Assembly (NCBI GenBank): GCA_958450365.1
Contig: CAUEEP010000735.1
Span: 2,880,001-2,944,000, forward strand
Length of the DNA stretch: 64,000 nucleotides
Direction of reading: 5' to 3'
Origin: Mesorhabditis belari
Taxonomy: Eukaryota; Nematoda; Chromadorea; Rhabditida; Rhabditidae
Shown: piece by piece, positions 22,717-33,564 of the stretch
Layout of the letters: each line of letters starts with the position of its first letter
Position numbering within the stretch: the stretch's first letter is position 1
Made by a program: the position numbers and the translations under genes
The notes under the pieces: generated by a model
The model's input: only the letters and a program-made list of their open reading frames with translations
Databases searched by the model: none
What the model was told of the DNA's origin: nothing

Positions 22717-22849
22717 CAAATCACTCTAGCCGGGTGATTTTTATTCTTTTTATAATAAAATCAGCGATATTAAAATAAAAAAACAGGTGGTTGCCGTAAA
22801 AAATTTTTTATCGTCACCCGGCCGCGATTAATACCCCTTTAATTTAAAA

Positions 22850-22925
22850 TCTAAAAATTTACTTTATTTTACTTTATTTACATTATTTAATTTATTTACA
22901 TTATTTACTTTATTTACAAAATTTG
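22850..22925. repeat. TTTACTTTATTTACATTA-type array
   Basis: Short AT-rich tandem words tttac(t/a)ttattta at the right flank of the foldback element. 22926-23338 holds no gene I can support. Confidence 0.7.
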
Positions 22926-23340
22926 TTACGACCATTTTGTGGCATCCCCTTGTTAGTCGGAAGGCTAAAGATCAAAATAAAGTAAGTAATCCTATAGGAA
23001 TCGGGCTATTGGGCTTCAAACAGTGAATCAGCTGATCGCCTGCATCACTTGAATCGCTCCTAACACCACAGCTTTTCAAGGATCGAATGACTTCTTCCGA
23101 AATTGAAGTCGAATGACTTCTTCCCAAGCATCAGCAACCCATTTTAAGATGTTTAAGATTGTTCATGGCCTTTGGGTGCCCAACTTTTGCGCGTTAAGGT
23201 GCTTGCAGCAAAATCCAATTTACGTAAAGAAACTAAAAGCAGACGGAAATTACAGCTTGGAAAAGAAGAACTAATAATCTAGTGTGATACAATATTTTTC
23301 TCGTTTTTGTGATTTTTTCTCGTTCACTATTTTACAAATA

Positions 23341-23866
23341 GGTTGATGCATAAGTCTTTTCGTTTTTTTCGTACTTCTGTTAAAAAGTAACAAATTCACC
23401 AATTAATCTATAGTTTGCTCTATAAAAAAAGTGCTTTTTTTTGTTCAATTTGCATCTTTTTAAATGAATTTCGGTTCACTTTCAAGCAAATTCGAGAGTG
23501 AAAAACGCCTTTTGTCGTAAAAATCTATAAAAAACTCTACGGAAAAATTGGCTGAATGAATTTCTCTGAAATTTTGGCGAAATATCAAACGTTTTTTTTC
23601 TCTATCTTTTATCTATTGACACGAAGATAGGTTTTCTTTAGCTAAGGTGTCTAAACCGCATCTAAACCGCATCGAGTTAGCCCTTTTTGACTACCCGACT
23701 TCATACTCTCAAGAAAATCCAGGCATTAAATATTTTTAAACCCGTTTTAATGTTATTTTGCAGAAAAATAATTGGTTTTTCTAATGAAATCAACCGTAGT
23801 TTAATTGGTGCATTTGTTGGCTTGAAACGGCAGACGAAAAGGAACAAAAACACTTATGCATCAACC
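23341..23866. mobile_element. mariner-type MITE with TA target duplication
   Basis: Left end TA|GGTTGATGCATAAGT(C), right end (C)ACTTATGCATCAACC|TA: at least 15 bp of perfect terminal inverted repeat flanked by TA dinucleotides. TA duplication and this kind of ...GCATAAGTC... terminus are typical of mariner elements. The 526-bp interior has no transposase. A related terminus, aggctgttcaaagaatcttt, lies at 40038. Confidence 0.75.
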
Positions 23867-23868
23867 TA

Positions 23869-24582
23869 TTATATGTCGTAACCGATTATGAATGAGTGGG
23901 CTTAGGAGCGTCCAACCATCAAGTGTTTAGTATCATTCAACGCAGAATCATTGATAATTATGTTAAATTTTTGAAATTAGAAAGATTGGATAAAAAGAAA
24001 AAAAATTATGGGGCCTCAAAGTTTCCTCTTGAACAAACAGTTTTTGTGCTCTAATTTTTTTTCTTTTTATCAAATCTTTCTAATTTCAAAAATTTAACAT
24101 AATTATCAATGATTCTGCGTTGAATGATACCAAATACTTGATGGTTAGACGCTCCTAGACGCTCCTAGACCCAAATACTTGATGATTGGACGCTCCTAGA
24201 CGCTCCTAGACCCAAATACTTGATGATTGGACGCTGCTAGACGCTCCTAGACCCAAATACTTGATGATTGGACGCTCCTAGAAGCTCCTAGACCCAAATA
24301 CTTGATGATTGGACGCTCCTAGACGCTCCTAGACCCAAATACTTGATGATTGGACGCTGCTAGACGCTCCTAGACCCAAATACTTGATGATTGGACGCTC
24401 CTAGACGCTCCTAGACCCAAATACTTGATGATTGGACGCTGCTAGACGCTCCTAGACCCAAATACTTGATGGTTGGACACTCCTAGACCCACTCATTCAT
24501 AATCGGCTACGGGGATCCCGCCGCTTTTGAATGAAACGTTGTAGCGCCGGCAATTTCATAATCGGCTACGACATATAATAGG
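23869..24582. mobile_element. Foldback element, ATATGTCG(T/C)A(G/A)CCGATTA family, copy 1
   Basis: Ends are TATGTCGTAACCGATTATG (left) and CATAATCGGCTACGACATA (right). Inside is a hairpin with arms at 23928-23995 and 24062-24131 (tatcattcaacgcagaatca) and a minisatellite. The inverted repeat extends outward through 'aacctatta', into the end of the adjoining mariner-type MITE. The right terminus motif ttcataatcggctacg is present twice (24496, 24554). Confidence 0.72.
24125..24492. repeat. 41-bp minisatellite with TAGACGCTCC core
   Basis: Nine units of 'gacgctcctagacgctcctagacccaaatacttgatgattg' type (41 bp), each starting from the edge of the internal hairpin. Alternate units carry gctgctag, suggesting amplification as an 82-bp pair. 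Confidence 0.9.
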
Positions 24583-24981
24583 TTAATATTTCCTATTTTA
24601 CTATTTCTTATTTTACTATTTCTTATTTTATTTACCCACTCCTCTCCTAGTGTTATTGGGAAAATAAATTCCCAATAAACTGTTTATTAAATTAACATTA
24701 TTAAAAAAATTTCTAGACAATTGTAGTCAAAAAAATCTCCTGGACTGAAGCTGCTTAAAATATTGTTTTATTCAGAATTTGTTGATATTTGTTTTCTTCA
24801 AAAAATTCTACCCTTACGATTCATGAAAAAGCAAACAATTACTCATCCAGATTTTAAATCATTCTGTAAACTTTTTTTGTTTATTTGTCTTCGCACTTAG
24901 ATGTTCCTATTTGCGAAGAATGCTTCCACCTGCTTCCACATCAAATTGCCTAGTATTCTGTGAAATACAGTATGAATTACC

Positions 24982-25412
24982 GGGGAGGGGGGTAGTCAAA
25001 ACAGCGCCCTAATAGAAAACGTTCAAAACAGCGCCGGTCAAAATTTCTCAAAATCCAAAAAACCAAGCCGGTTCAAGTTTTATACCAAAAAATTCCTTGC
25101 GTTCTTGGCTACATGATGGGTGAAACAGTTTTTAAAAAAAGCTAATATTTCATAGATAAAAAGAGCATTCAAAATGGGTCTCTAAAGATATTCAGTTAAC
25201 CAACTGAGTATCACTCGACACACATTTTGAGTGCTCTTTTTATCTATAAAATATTAACTTTTTTTAAAAACTGTTTCACCCATCGTGTAGCCAAGAAAGC
25301 AAGGAATTTTTTGGTATAAAACTTGAACCGGCTTGGTTTTTTGGATTTTGAGAAATTTTGACCGGCGCTGTTTTGAACGTTTTCTATTAGGGCGCTGTTT
25401 TGACTACCCCCC
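24982..25412. mobile_element. Foldback element with 8-bp target duplication GAATTACC
   Basis: GAATTACC at 24974-24981 and 25413-25420 flanks the element. Arms of about 190 bp are inverted copies: left contains ggtagtcaaaacagcgccct and gaaacagtttttaaaaaaag; the right arm is the reverse complement. The insertion splits a copy of repeat R whose uninterrupted form (accagttatcctcagag) is seen at 7310-7345. No coding capacity. Confidence 0.85.
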
Positions 25413-25509
25413 GAATTACCAGTTATCCTCAGAGTTTTTCAGGTGTGATCGCAGGTGCACGCACAGTAAATGTCTGTCTCAGCGCCTTTTGCCCTTGGCT
25501 AGATTTTGT

Positions 25510-25974
25510 GGAGCTGATCAAAATAGCACCGTGTGTAAACAGCGCCAAAAACAGCGCCAAAAACAGCGCCAAAAACAGCGCCAAAAACAGCGCCAAAAAC
25601 AGCGCCAAAAACAGCGCCAAAAACAGCGCCAAAAACAGCGCCAAAAACAGCGCAATAACCCCTCCACGATTCAGTTGCTATGTGTTTCTTATTCTTATTT
25701 TAAATGTAGATAATTTGAAGAATCAAATTATCTACATTTTGCAAACTTTAGGACCACTTAAAACAGAATTGATCCCGAGAAAAGCTCAGTTAATCTCTTT
25801 TTTTGTTTTTTGGCATTTTCTCATCTCAGATTTATTCTAAACGGCTCTAAAAAATTTAGCAGATAGCAAATTTTATTCTACATCGAATGAAAATAAGAAG
25901 CACAAATAAACTTAACTGCAAGCGCATTATTTTGGCCGGTGCTGTTTGTACACGACGCTGTTTTGGTCAGCTCC
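25510..25974. mobile_element. MITE with ~35-bp terminal inverted repeats and an internal 12-bp array
   Basis: Left end GGAGCTGATCAAAATAGC, right end GCTGTTTTGGTCAGCTCC, with further pairing (gtgtgtaaacagcgcc / ggtgctgtttgtacac). A small perfect hairpin 'gtagataatttga...tcaaattatctac' is at 25706-25737. It too lies inside the repeat R copy. No obvious target duplication. Confidence 0.7.
25535..25653. repeat. 12-bp array AACAGCGCCAAA
   Basis: Ten copies. The unit equals the subterminal motif of the element it sits in and of the neighbouring foldback element, so it probably grew from a terminus. The reading frames over it are artefacts. Confidence 0.9.
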
Positions 25975-26027
25975 AAATAACTTTTGACTATATAGGCTTA
26001 TATCTTTCCTCAACTGTTTTCCAAAAA

Positions 26028-26273
26028 TCTTGAATCCAGTCCCAACCCATTTTCCACAAAAGAAAACAATCAACAATTGACAAAAGCTTTCTCTTTCAAG
26101 CCCTTTTTCCTTTCTTTTTCTTTTATTCTTTACAATGTTTATTCTTTAGATTTAACAATTCTTTGTCAGACTTTTTAAAGCAACGTTTTGTTCTTTGATT
26201 TTATTTTTACAGGTATGATTCAAAGAATCGTTGATAAATTCACGAAATGCGCTTGGGAATTGGAATTGGTTAG
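26028..26273 (+). repeat. Duplicated 5' region and first exon of the four-span gene, upstream copy
   Basis: 246 bp nearly identical to 26986-27231, covering the pyrimidine-rich leader, the acceptor (tttttacag), the start codon and the complete first coding exon (26215-26268). The only coding difference seen is ATC GTT versus ATC ATT (Val/Ile at residue 6). The donor context differs slightly (gttaga versus gttagt). This copy could act as an alternative first exon or be a dead duplicate. Confidence 0.85.
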
Positions 26274-26985
26274 ACCATTCTCACAAGGGAATGACCCGAA
26301 CTGCGCGGACGATTTCGCGGTGACGCTGAGATGCAAACGCTTATCGAACACGATACTCTATTTATTTTTTGGCGATTCTCAATGGTTCACAAGAACCTCT
26401 ACATCTTACCTTTACACCAAGGAAGTCAAGGAAAGGAAGGGAAGGGAAAGATTCCGATCAAGGAAGGGAAGGGAAAGATTCCGGTGAAGGAAGGGAAGGG
26501 AAAGATTCCGATCAAGGAAGGGAAGGGAAAGATTCCGATCAAGGAAGGGTAGGGAAAGATTCCGATCAAGGAAGGGTAGGGAAAGATTCCGATCAAGGAA
26601 GGGAAGGGAAAGAGCTCATCTATCCCCGAGGTTCGATTCCCCGATTAGGCTTTGACTTTGAAAGAGTTTTTCTTAAAACTTTTCTTTTTGAGACGTTTTT
26701 CCTGAAAAAGTTTGAAGAAATCTTCGACTTTTTGACAAATTTCGTGCGCAATGACCCCTTTCCGCCAATTAAATTGCCCAAGGTGTGCCAGAAAACTTGA
26801 AAATGGTCAACAGTCTCGAGCTACAATTTCTTTAACCGAGTCTAGAGCTACTTATCTCTAACTTCTCAAAACTGGGCTTTTTTCTATTTCTCAATTTTAT
26901 CGGTTACCATAGCTCTTTCCGCCAATTAAATTGCCCAAGGTGTGCCAGAAAAACTTTTAGCTAAATAAGCTATATACTAAAAAAC
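26274..26985 (+). mobile_element. Dispersed repeat 'R', copy 2
   Basis: Contains 'gcaaacgcttatcgaacac', 'cttacctttacaccaaggaa', seven 27-bp units (gaagggaagggaaagattcc, 26431-26612), the tRNA 3'-end-like gaggttcgattccccgatta and an R-specific tail that repeats at 26759-26795 and 26917-26953. It is the reverse of copy 1 and is bracketed exactly by the duplicated first-exon regions. Confidence 0.65.
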
Positions 26986-27172
26986 TCTTGAATCCAGTCC
27001 CAACCCATTTTCCACAAAAGAAAACAATCAACAATTGACAAAAGCTTTCTCTTTCAAGCCCTTTTTCCTTTCTTTTTCTTTTATTCTTTACAATGTTTAT
27101 TCTTTAGATCAAACAATTCTTTGTCAAACTTTTTAAAGCAACGTTTTGTTCTTTGATTTTATTTTTACAGGT

Positions 27173-30100
27173 ATGATTCAAAGAATCATTGATAAATTCA
27201 CGAAATGCGCTTGGGAATTGGAATTGGTTAGTGTTTAAAAGAGTTTTAATAATAAAAATTGAAATTGATTCTTAAAAAGATCAATCCAAACAAACAAAAA
27301 GATCAATCAATATCAGAAAATCAACACCTGGTCCCTGCTAAACATTCCACAAGAAAGATGGCGACTTTTCACCGCACTTGTCTACATTCATTTCCTTCTC
27401 GCCACTTTTTTATTCGTTTTTGGTGAGTTATAAATGTGATTTATAAAGGATAAAGGAAAAAGGATATAAAGGAAAAGAAATTTCTTTCTAAATCACTGGA
27501 AAAGTGATCTTTGTACGCGCGCACAATCGCTTGCTGTCTCGCAAACGGTTCTAGCATAAGGTTCTTCACATTGTCGATGAAAAAAATTCGTTCTCTATCA
27601 AAAATCACTGATATTTACCTTTTCTAGACCAGAATAATGCTTTTTCTGTTAGCAATCACTGACATTTACCTTTTCTAGACCAAAAAAACCGTTCTCTTTT
27701 AAAAATCACTGACATTTACCTTTTCTAGACCAGAAAAATGCTTCTTCTTTTAAAAATCACTGACATCTACCCTTTCTAGAATAGAAAAATGCTTTATCTG
27801 TTAAAAATCACTGACATTTACCTTTTCTAGACCAGAAAAATGCTTTATCTGTTGAAAATCACTGACATTTACCTTTTCTAGACCAGAAAAATGCTTTATC
27901 TGTTGAAAATCACTGACATTTACCTTTTCTAGACGAGAATAATGCTTTATCTGTTAACAATCACTGACATTTACCTTTTCTAGACCAAAAAAATCGTTCT
28001 CTGTTAAAAATCACTGACATTTACCTTTCCACTGACATAATCACTGACAACTTTAGAATATTAGAATTTTCTTTAGAACTTTAGAACATTAGAATTTTCT
28101 CTAGAACTTTAGAGCATTAGAAGCTTCTCTAGAACTTTAGAACATTAGAAGTTTCTCTAGAACTTTAGATCGTTAGAAGTTTCTCTAGAACCTTAGAGCT
28201 TTAGAAGTTTCTTTAGAACTTTAGAACGTTAGAATTAGCTTTAGAATTCCTTTTAAAAAGTCAATTTTTAAAAACAATATCAAAAGTTAAGATCAAATAT
28301 GAGTTCTAGACAAAGTTATTTATGAAAAAGTCTTCTTTACTTTCAAAAGTCTTCTCTTCTTTCTCTTTAAAGCTTCAAAAAAATTCAAGAAAAGTTAAAG
28401 AGTCTAATCTCTTACAGGGATTATCTGTTTTTGCCTTGGCATGCAATTCTCTGTGATGTATGAGGAAGTAAACTGTTCGGATGGTACAAATATCTTCATG
28501 CCATTGTTGAATTTGGTGAGTGAAGTTCGTTAAAATATTGTAGTTTTGATAAAATAAAAAATCATAAAGAAAATTGAATTACGACACAATCTTGCTCTTT
28601 CCAGATCGCCTCTTTCACCGGTTTATTCACATTGCGAACGCTTCACTTGCATTGGCCAGCTTTCATTCATTTCGTGAGCCTTTGGGTGGTTTTACCAATC
28701 AATATCGTTCAATCAGCTGACTCAGCTGCTGCAGCTTCACGGTATGACTTCTAGTCTTTGGCTTTTTTAAAGTTTTAAAGAAGAAAGGATGAAAAGAGTT
28801 TTGAAGATAAAGCTCTCTAAAAAGCAAATCTATAAAACGCGTGAATAAATTTGCAAAATTTCTTTGTAGATTTGTAATGTCAAACATTGAGATCGATTGG
28901 TTCAGTTGTTTTTTCTAAAAGGAACATCTCGCTTATCATAAGTAGGATCTCTCGCTTATAATACCTAGGATCTCTCGCTTATAATAAGTAGGATCTCTCG
29001 CTTATAATACCTAGGATCTCTCGCTTATAATAAGTAGGATCTCTCGCTCATAATACCTAGGATCTCTCGCTTATAATAAGTAGGATCTCTCGCTTATAAT
29101 AAGTAGGATCTCTCGCTTATAATACTTAGGATCTCTCGCTTATAATATCTAGGATCTCTCGCTTATATTAAGTAAGATCTCTCGCTTATATTAAGTAAGA
29201 TCTCTCGCTTATAATAAGTAACATCTCTCGCTTATAATAAGTCGGATCTCTCGCTTATAATACCTAGGATCTCTCGCTTATAATAAGTAGGATCTAAAGT
29301 GACGCCAAAAACAAACAATTCTTTTCTACACTCTTCATTAGTGTTATTTTTTCTGAAATTTTAACATTTTCTCTCTTTGCCTGAAAGATTGTTTTAGTCT
29401 GAATTATAAATTCAAACTAAAAAAAGACTCTATGTAGTCACAGACTCTATGTAGTCTCTTCGCTACTCAAATCTAGACTCTACGTAGTCACAGACTCTAT
29501 GTAGTCTCTTTGCTACTCAAATCTAGACTCTACGTAGTCACAGACTCTATGTAGTCTCTTTGCTACTCAAATCTAGACTCTACGTAGTCACGGACTCTAT
29601 GTAGTCTCTTCGCTACTCAAATCTAGACTCTACGTAGTCACTGATTCTATGTAATTTATCGTAATTTGATAAATCTTTATCGATTATCTTTAGATGGTTT
29701 CACTACGCAAAAGATCCACGAAGTCCATCAGAATGGGCTCACAACTATGCTTATATGGACATATTCTTGGCATTTATGGGATTACTAAATGGTGAGTTGA
29801 TTAGATGGTAAAGTTAAGGTAAATCATGCTTTAGAACGTTTACTAGATTCATTATTTGAAATTTTTCAAGTAATTGTTTGTATACCTTATATACCTCGGT
29901 ATATGAGGTATCCTTATATACCTCGGTGAAGCTGATCGTTTGAGTTTTGGTATAAATATTGAGTAATATAGATCCTTAATATACTAGAAAGAGTTATTAA
30001 CGATCTACTTTCAAGCGGAAAGATCTTTGGAAGCAATAGTTGACAGCAAGCGACAGCAAGCGCAGGTGCCCAAGTTGAAACTCGGCCTGCGTTTCCTTTT

Positions 30101-30285
30101 TGACATCCAAATCTTTAATAAACAATCCAATTCAAAATCTTTTTCGACTAATTTGTAGAGGAGATTCATGGCTTTCAATTTCAGATGTGGTTTGCGTGGG
30201 AATTTTGTGGATTCTCTTGAAATATTGGTGTCAGGAAAGTGTTGTGCAAAACTCGCCGCGTTCAACTCGGCAACCATTGCGATAA
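27173..30285 (+). CDS. Four-span membrane protein, 197 aa, unrecognised family
   Basis: Six exons join in frame: 27173-27226, 27317-27422, 28418-28515, 28605-28741, 29694-29791 and 30185-30285 (594 nt with stop). An acceptor tttttacag ends two bases before the ATG, fitting trans-splicing. Hydrophobic segments lie at about residues 36-62 (ALVYIHFLLATFLFVFG...), 81-99 (FMPLLNLIASFTGLFTL), 104-124 (WPAFIHFVSLWVVLPINIV) and 152-178 (MDIFLAFMGLLN...LWILLKYW). The loop between spans 1 and 2 has NCS (residue 72), a possible glycosylation site, so that loop may be extracellular or luminal. The short C-terminus is basic and polar (SPRSTRQPLR). Topology resembles small four-span proteins of the tetraspan/LAPTM/claudin kind, but CCG, W-GLW-C and other family signatures are absent. 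Introns are loaded with minisatellites. Confidence 0.85.
27560..28040. repeat. 60-bp minisatellite in intron 2 of the four-span gene
   Basis: Eight units containing 'atcactgacatttacctttt' plus 'tagaccagaaaaatgcttt'. Confidence 0.9.
28050..28245. repeat. 28-bp minisatellite, CTTTAGAACATTAGAAGTTT
   Basis: About seven units of ctctagaactttagaacatt type, directly after the 60-bp array in the same intron. Confidence 0.88.
28922..29295. repeat. 24-bp minisatellite, CTCTCGCTTATAATAAGTAG
   Basis: About fifteen units of aggatctctcgcttataata followed by agt or cct; intron 4 of the four-span gene. Confidence 0.92.
29428..29645. repeat. 61-bp minisatellite, GACTCTATGTAGTC core
   Basis: Three and a half units; each holds the pair gactctatgtagtc and gactctacgtagtca, the latter with the palindrome CTACGTAG. 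Intron 4 of the four-span gene. Confidence 0.9.
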
Positions 30286-30289
30286 TTGG

Positions 30290-30765
30290 CTTTTCGACTC
30301 TTTAAATTCCCCTTATTTACCTCAAATTTCGCATCTAGTCATTCTCATTTGTTAGTCAAACGTTTTGCCATTGATTTTTAAATCATTTTTTTATCTTTTG
30401 ATCTCTTCTTTATCCGGTATTCTTTCAAAATTGCAATCATTTTTTAAATTTTTTTAAATTTGTGCAAAATTTAAATTTTAAAAGCAATTGTGATATATTT
30501 TTTTGTATTCTGAACGGGTGGATAAATAGAAAATAAGATTTGAGAATGAAGAATTCATTTTTGAAAGCAAAAACTACACCTACTGTGTTTATTTTAATAG
30601 ATGGATATGTCTATTTTCTAAAATCTCTAAAATCTTCGTCTATTGGAGACTTTTACATTGCCTAAACCTAGATTTGTGAAATAAAATTAACTAATTTATT
30701 TAATATATTATCCTAGAAATGCAACAATGACAAATATCAAGATAAAAACAAAATAACAAACAAAT
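30290..30765. other. No gene recognised
   Basis: 3' flank of the four-span gene; AT-rich with no clear structure. Confidence 0.5.
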
Positions 30766-30769
30766 TGTA

Positions 30770-31218
30770 ACAACAAGAACAACAAGAAGAACAACAAGAA
30801 GAGAACAACAACAAGAACAACAAGAACAACAAGTAGAACAAGAACAAGAACAAGAACAAGAACAAGAAGAACAAGAACAAGAAGAACAAGAAGAACAAGA
30901 AGAACAAGAACAAGAACAAGAACAAGAACAAGAACAACAAAGAACAACAACAACAACAACAAGAACAAGAACAACAACAACAAGTAGAACAAGAACAACA
31001 ACAAGAACAACAACAACAACAACAAGAACAACAAGTAGAACAAGAACAACAACAACAAGAACAAGAACAAGAACAAGAACAACAACAACAACAACAACAA
31101 CAAGAACAACAAGTAGAACAAGAACAAGAAAAACAACAAGAACAACAAGTAGAACAACAAGAACAACAACGAACAATAAGAAGAACAACAAGTAGAACAA
31201 CAAGTAGAACAACAAGAA
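30770..31218. repeat. AAC/AAGAAC triplet array
   Basis: 450 bp of aac, aag and aga triplets (aacaacaagaac) with agtagaac inserts, C and A/G only on the plus strand. Read in any frame it gives long low-complexity ORFs (L/V/C-rich on the minus strand); these are not genes. Confidence 0.93.
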
Positions 31219-31219
31219 C

Positions 31220-31850
31220 AATCTGTATAACTTGGAAGTGCTCGACTGATCGTCACCGACATTATTAACATCACTGACTTGATTGTGATTCTCTATAAAG
31301 TCGATTGAAGCATCTAAGGCTGCTTCATCTTCAATATCTCCAGCAAGCAAGAGAGAATCTAGCAAAAGATTCGTAATTTCGTGCATTCCAAAGTTTAGTC
31401 ACTCCTCCGAGCACAGCTCCATCCGTTTTGAAGCAATCTCGGTATCTTCTGACCCAGCTGTAGCAATAGAAATTCCACAAGACTTAAAGGATTAATTGAT
31501 ATTGATAATGACTTGATAATGGCTTCTAAGAGTCAACAATAAACTGGAAGTAAATTTACATTTCCAGTGCACTCCAGCGGTGTGAGTTGGCGATGTGAGT
31601 TGGCCCAATGTGAAGCATCCAATTCAGATCAGGAGCCAAGTTTTGGAAGTCCTGGAAATCCTTTGAAAGCCAAGTCCTGGCTTGATTTGTGCCTTAATCT
31701 GGATTGCAGATCTGACACAATAAGTTTTGAGTATGCCCAGTTAGAGTTAGACATACAGGCAAGTGTCAAAGCAAGGATCTTCCAAATGGAAAGTTTTCAG
31801 ACAAGAAATGAGCCAAAGTTGAATATTTCGGTTCTTGAGATTTAGCTGAT
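31220..31850. other. No gene recognised
   Basis: Unique-looking sequence. A minus-strand frame reading ALDASIDFIENHNQVSD (about 31258-31390) and a plus-strand 92-codon frame (31567-31845) have ordinary amino-acid composition, but neither shows a motif or a splice pattern that I can defend. Confidence 0.3.
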
Positions 31851-31856
31851 TAAGTC

Positions 31857-32160
31857 CAAGCCAGACGTCCAAGCCAGACACCAAATCAGCCGTCCAAGCC
31901 AGACAGCAAGCCAGCCGTCCGAGCCAGCCGTCCGAGCCAGCCGTCCAAACCAGCGATCCAAACCAGCGATCCAGAGCCAGCCGTCCAAGCCAGCCGTCCA
32001 AACCAGCGATCCAAACCAGACACCAAGTCAGCCGTCCAAGCCAACCGTCCAAGCCAGACACCAAGCCAGCCGTCCAAGCCAGACGTTCAAGCCAGCCGTC
32101 CAAGCCAGACACCAAGTCAGACACCAAGTCAGACACCAAGTCAGACACCAAGTCAGACGT
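31857..32160. repeat. 12/20-bp minisatellite CCGTCCAAGCCAG
   Basis: Alternating cgtccaagccag, cgatccaaaccag and acaccaagtcag units. The 140-codon minus-strand frame is a read-through. Confidence 0.9.
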
Positions 32161-32164
32161 CCTA

Positions 32165-32930
32165 ATCAAGTCAGTGCCCAGGAAGAAATAGGAAAGACAA
32201 GGAAGAAGGGGAAGAAAGAGAGGGTTAAGACGGACCTTCTTAAGGTTTAGGGTAGCCGAATCGTTCCATAGACGCCGCTCAAGTCGACGACGTCCTAGTG
32301 AACTATCTAGTCCAGATCAGCTTAAATCTAGCAGTTAACGCCTTGTAATATTTTGCAAGTCTAGACTCTGGCCTAATCCATTGCTTATTTCTAGTCAAGA
32401 AAAATGATCAGGCGTTTTGGTGAAGTGAAAAGAGCCGCCTGGAGAGGAAGGGTTGTAGAGATAGAGATCTTGCACCTCCCGGCTGTCTTAGTCTTTCATG
32501 TCACCCAAGAAATCCATTCCAGATCGATGCTCGACAATTTCTTTTTCGCTTGTAATAGGTATTGACTTCTTCCGCGAATATCTAAAGTCCAATTTCTGTT
32601 CTCAATTCGATCTAGTAAACTTTCCCAATCGATTTCTGGGGTCTACAAGTGACGCAAAAGAGAAAAAGATCGACTCTCATTATAAACATTCCCCTTTTCA
32701 CCAATTCCGAAAAGAAATCTGTCTAAAAGCATTTAATTTCCCATTTTTCTTTTTATAAATCTCAGTGATATTACTTTTTTTGATATTTATTCTAAAAATG
32801 GAATAGGATTTAAGAAAGCTTTAGGGTTTTATTTATCAGTAAACTTTAAAGTTCAATGAATTATTTTTGTACTTTAAATCAAAATGAACTAGTGTAAGAT
32901 CTCAGCAAAATATTCGAAATTCTGGTTTTA
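32165..32930 (+). other. Unassigned stretch with two coding-like frames
   Basis: A frame from ATG 32405 reads RRFGEVKRAAWRGRVVEIEI and continues LHLPAVLVFHVTQ up to a GT at 32562; an overlapping frame from 32498 contains LVIGIDFFREYLKSN and FDLVNFPNRFLG. These two could be remnants of a retroelement polyprotein (the second is loosely like a retroviral-type protease region), but the resemblance is weak and I do not call a gene. Confidence 0.2.
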
Positions 32931-32934
32931 AGAA

Positions 32935-33290
32935 ACCAAAGCTGGTTGAGTTGCCCAGCTTTTGGAGTTGGAGTTACCCAAGAAATAGCCAACTTTTGGA
33001 GCTATTCAACAATAGCCAACTTTTTGAGGAGCCAACTTTGGAGTACCCAAGAAGTAGCTAACCTTTCGAGTTACCCAAGAAGTAGCCATCTTTTAGGGTT
33101 ACCGAAGAAGTAGCCAGCTTTTAGGGTTACCCAAGAAATAGCCGACTTTTAGAGTTACCCAGGAAGTAGCCAACTTTTCGAGTTACCCAAGAAGTAGCTA
33201 ACCTTTCGAGTTACCCAGGAAGTAGCCATCTTTTAGGGTTACCGAAGAAGTAGCCAACTTTCGAAGTGACCCAACAGTTATCAACAGTTA
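32935..33290. repeat. 30-bp minisatellite, GAGTTACCCAAGAAGTAGCC
   Basis: About eleven variable units. Confidence 0.88.
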
Positions 33291-33564
33291 CCCAACTTCA
33301 TCTTTTAGATAAACGTGGAAACTTGCCTTTTTCTTTTAAAAATGGCAAATATACTCTTTTTTGCGCGTTGAATTCTCAAATTTCTTCCAAATTAGATTCT
33401 CAGCAGTGCGTCAAATGGGATTTGTTTACAGGACTCTTAGGAAAGCTTCTGGGAGTGAACTCCTGAGAAAAGCTCATGAGAAAGCTATGGTTTTAGGGAA
33501 GTTGTACTTTGTGCTTTGATGTAAACACCTTTTCTTGAGCACTTCTTTCTAGTGTTCTTGATGT

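Larger units (their letters stand above)
21851..22837. mobile_element. Large foldback element with near-identical ~430-bp arms, each carrying the same ORF
   Basis: The left arm starts GGGGTATTAATCGCGGCC at 21851 and runs to about 22289; the right arm (22412-22837) is its reverse complement almost base for base. The 120-bp spacer holds a third, partial copy of the arm (cttggagaaaaacaagatcg, 22302-22342). Nearly identical arms imply a recent origin or gene conversion. No catalytic domain is present, so mobility would need a helper. No clear target duplication was found. Confidence 0.85.

Noticed and set aside
28922..29295. Regular repeats resembling a CRISPR array
   Set aside because: The units are contiguous with no unique spacers, and the context is an intron of a eukaryotic gene.
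30700..31386. 228-codon L/V/C-rich minus-strand frame that looks like a membrane protein
   Set aside because: The hydrophobic part is the AAC/AAGAAC triplet array read on the other strand.
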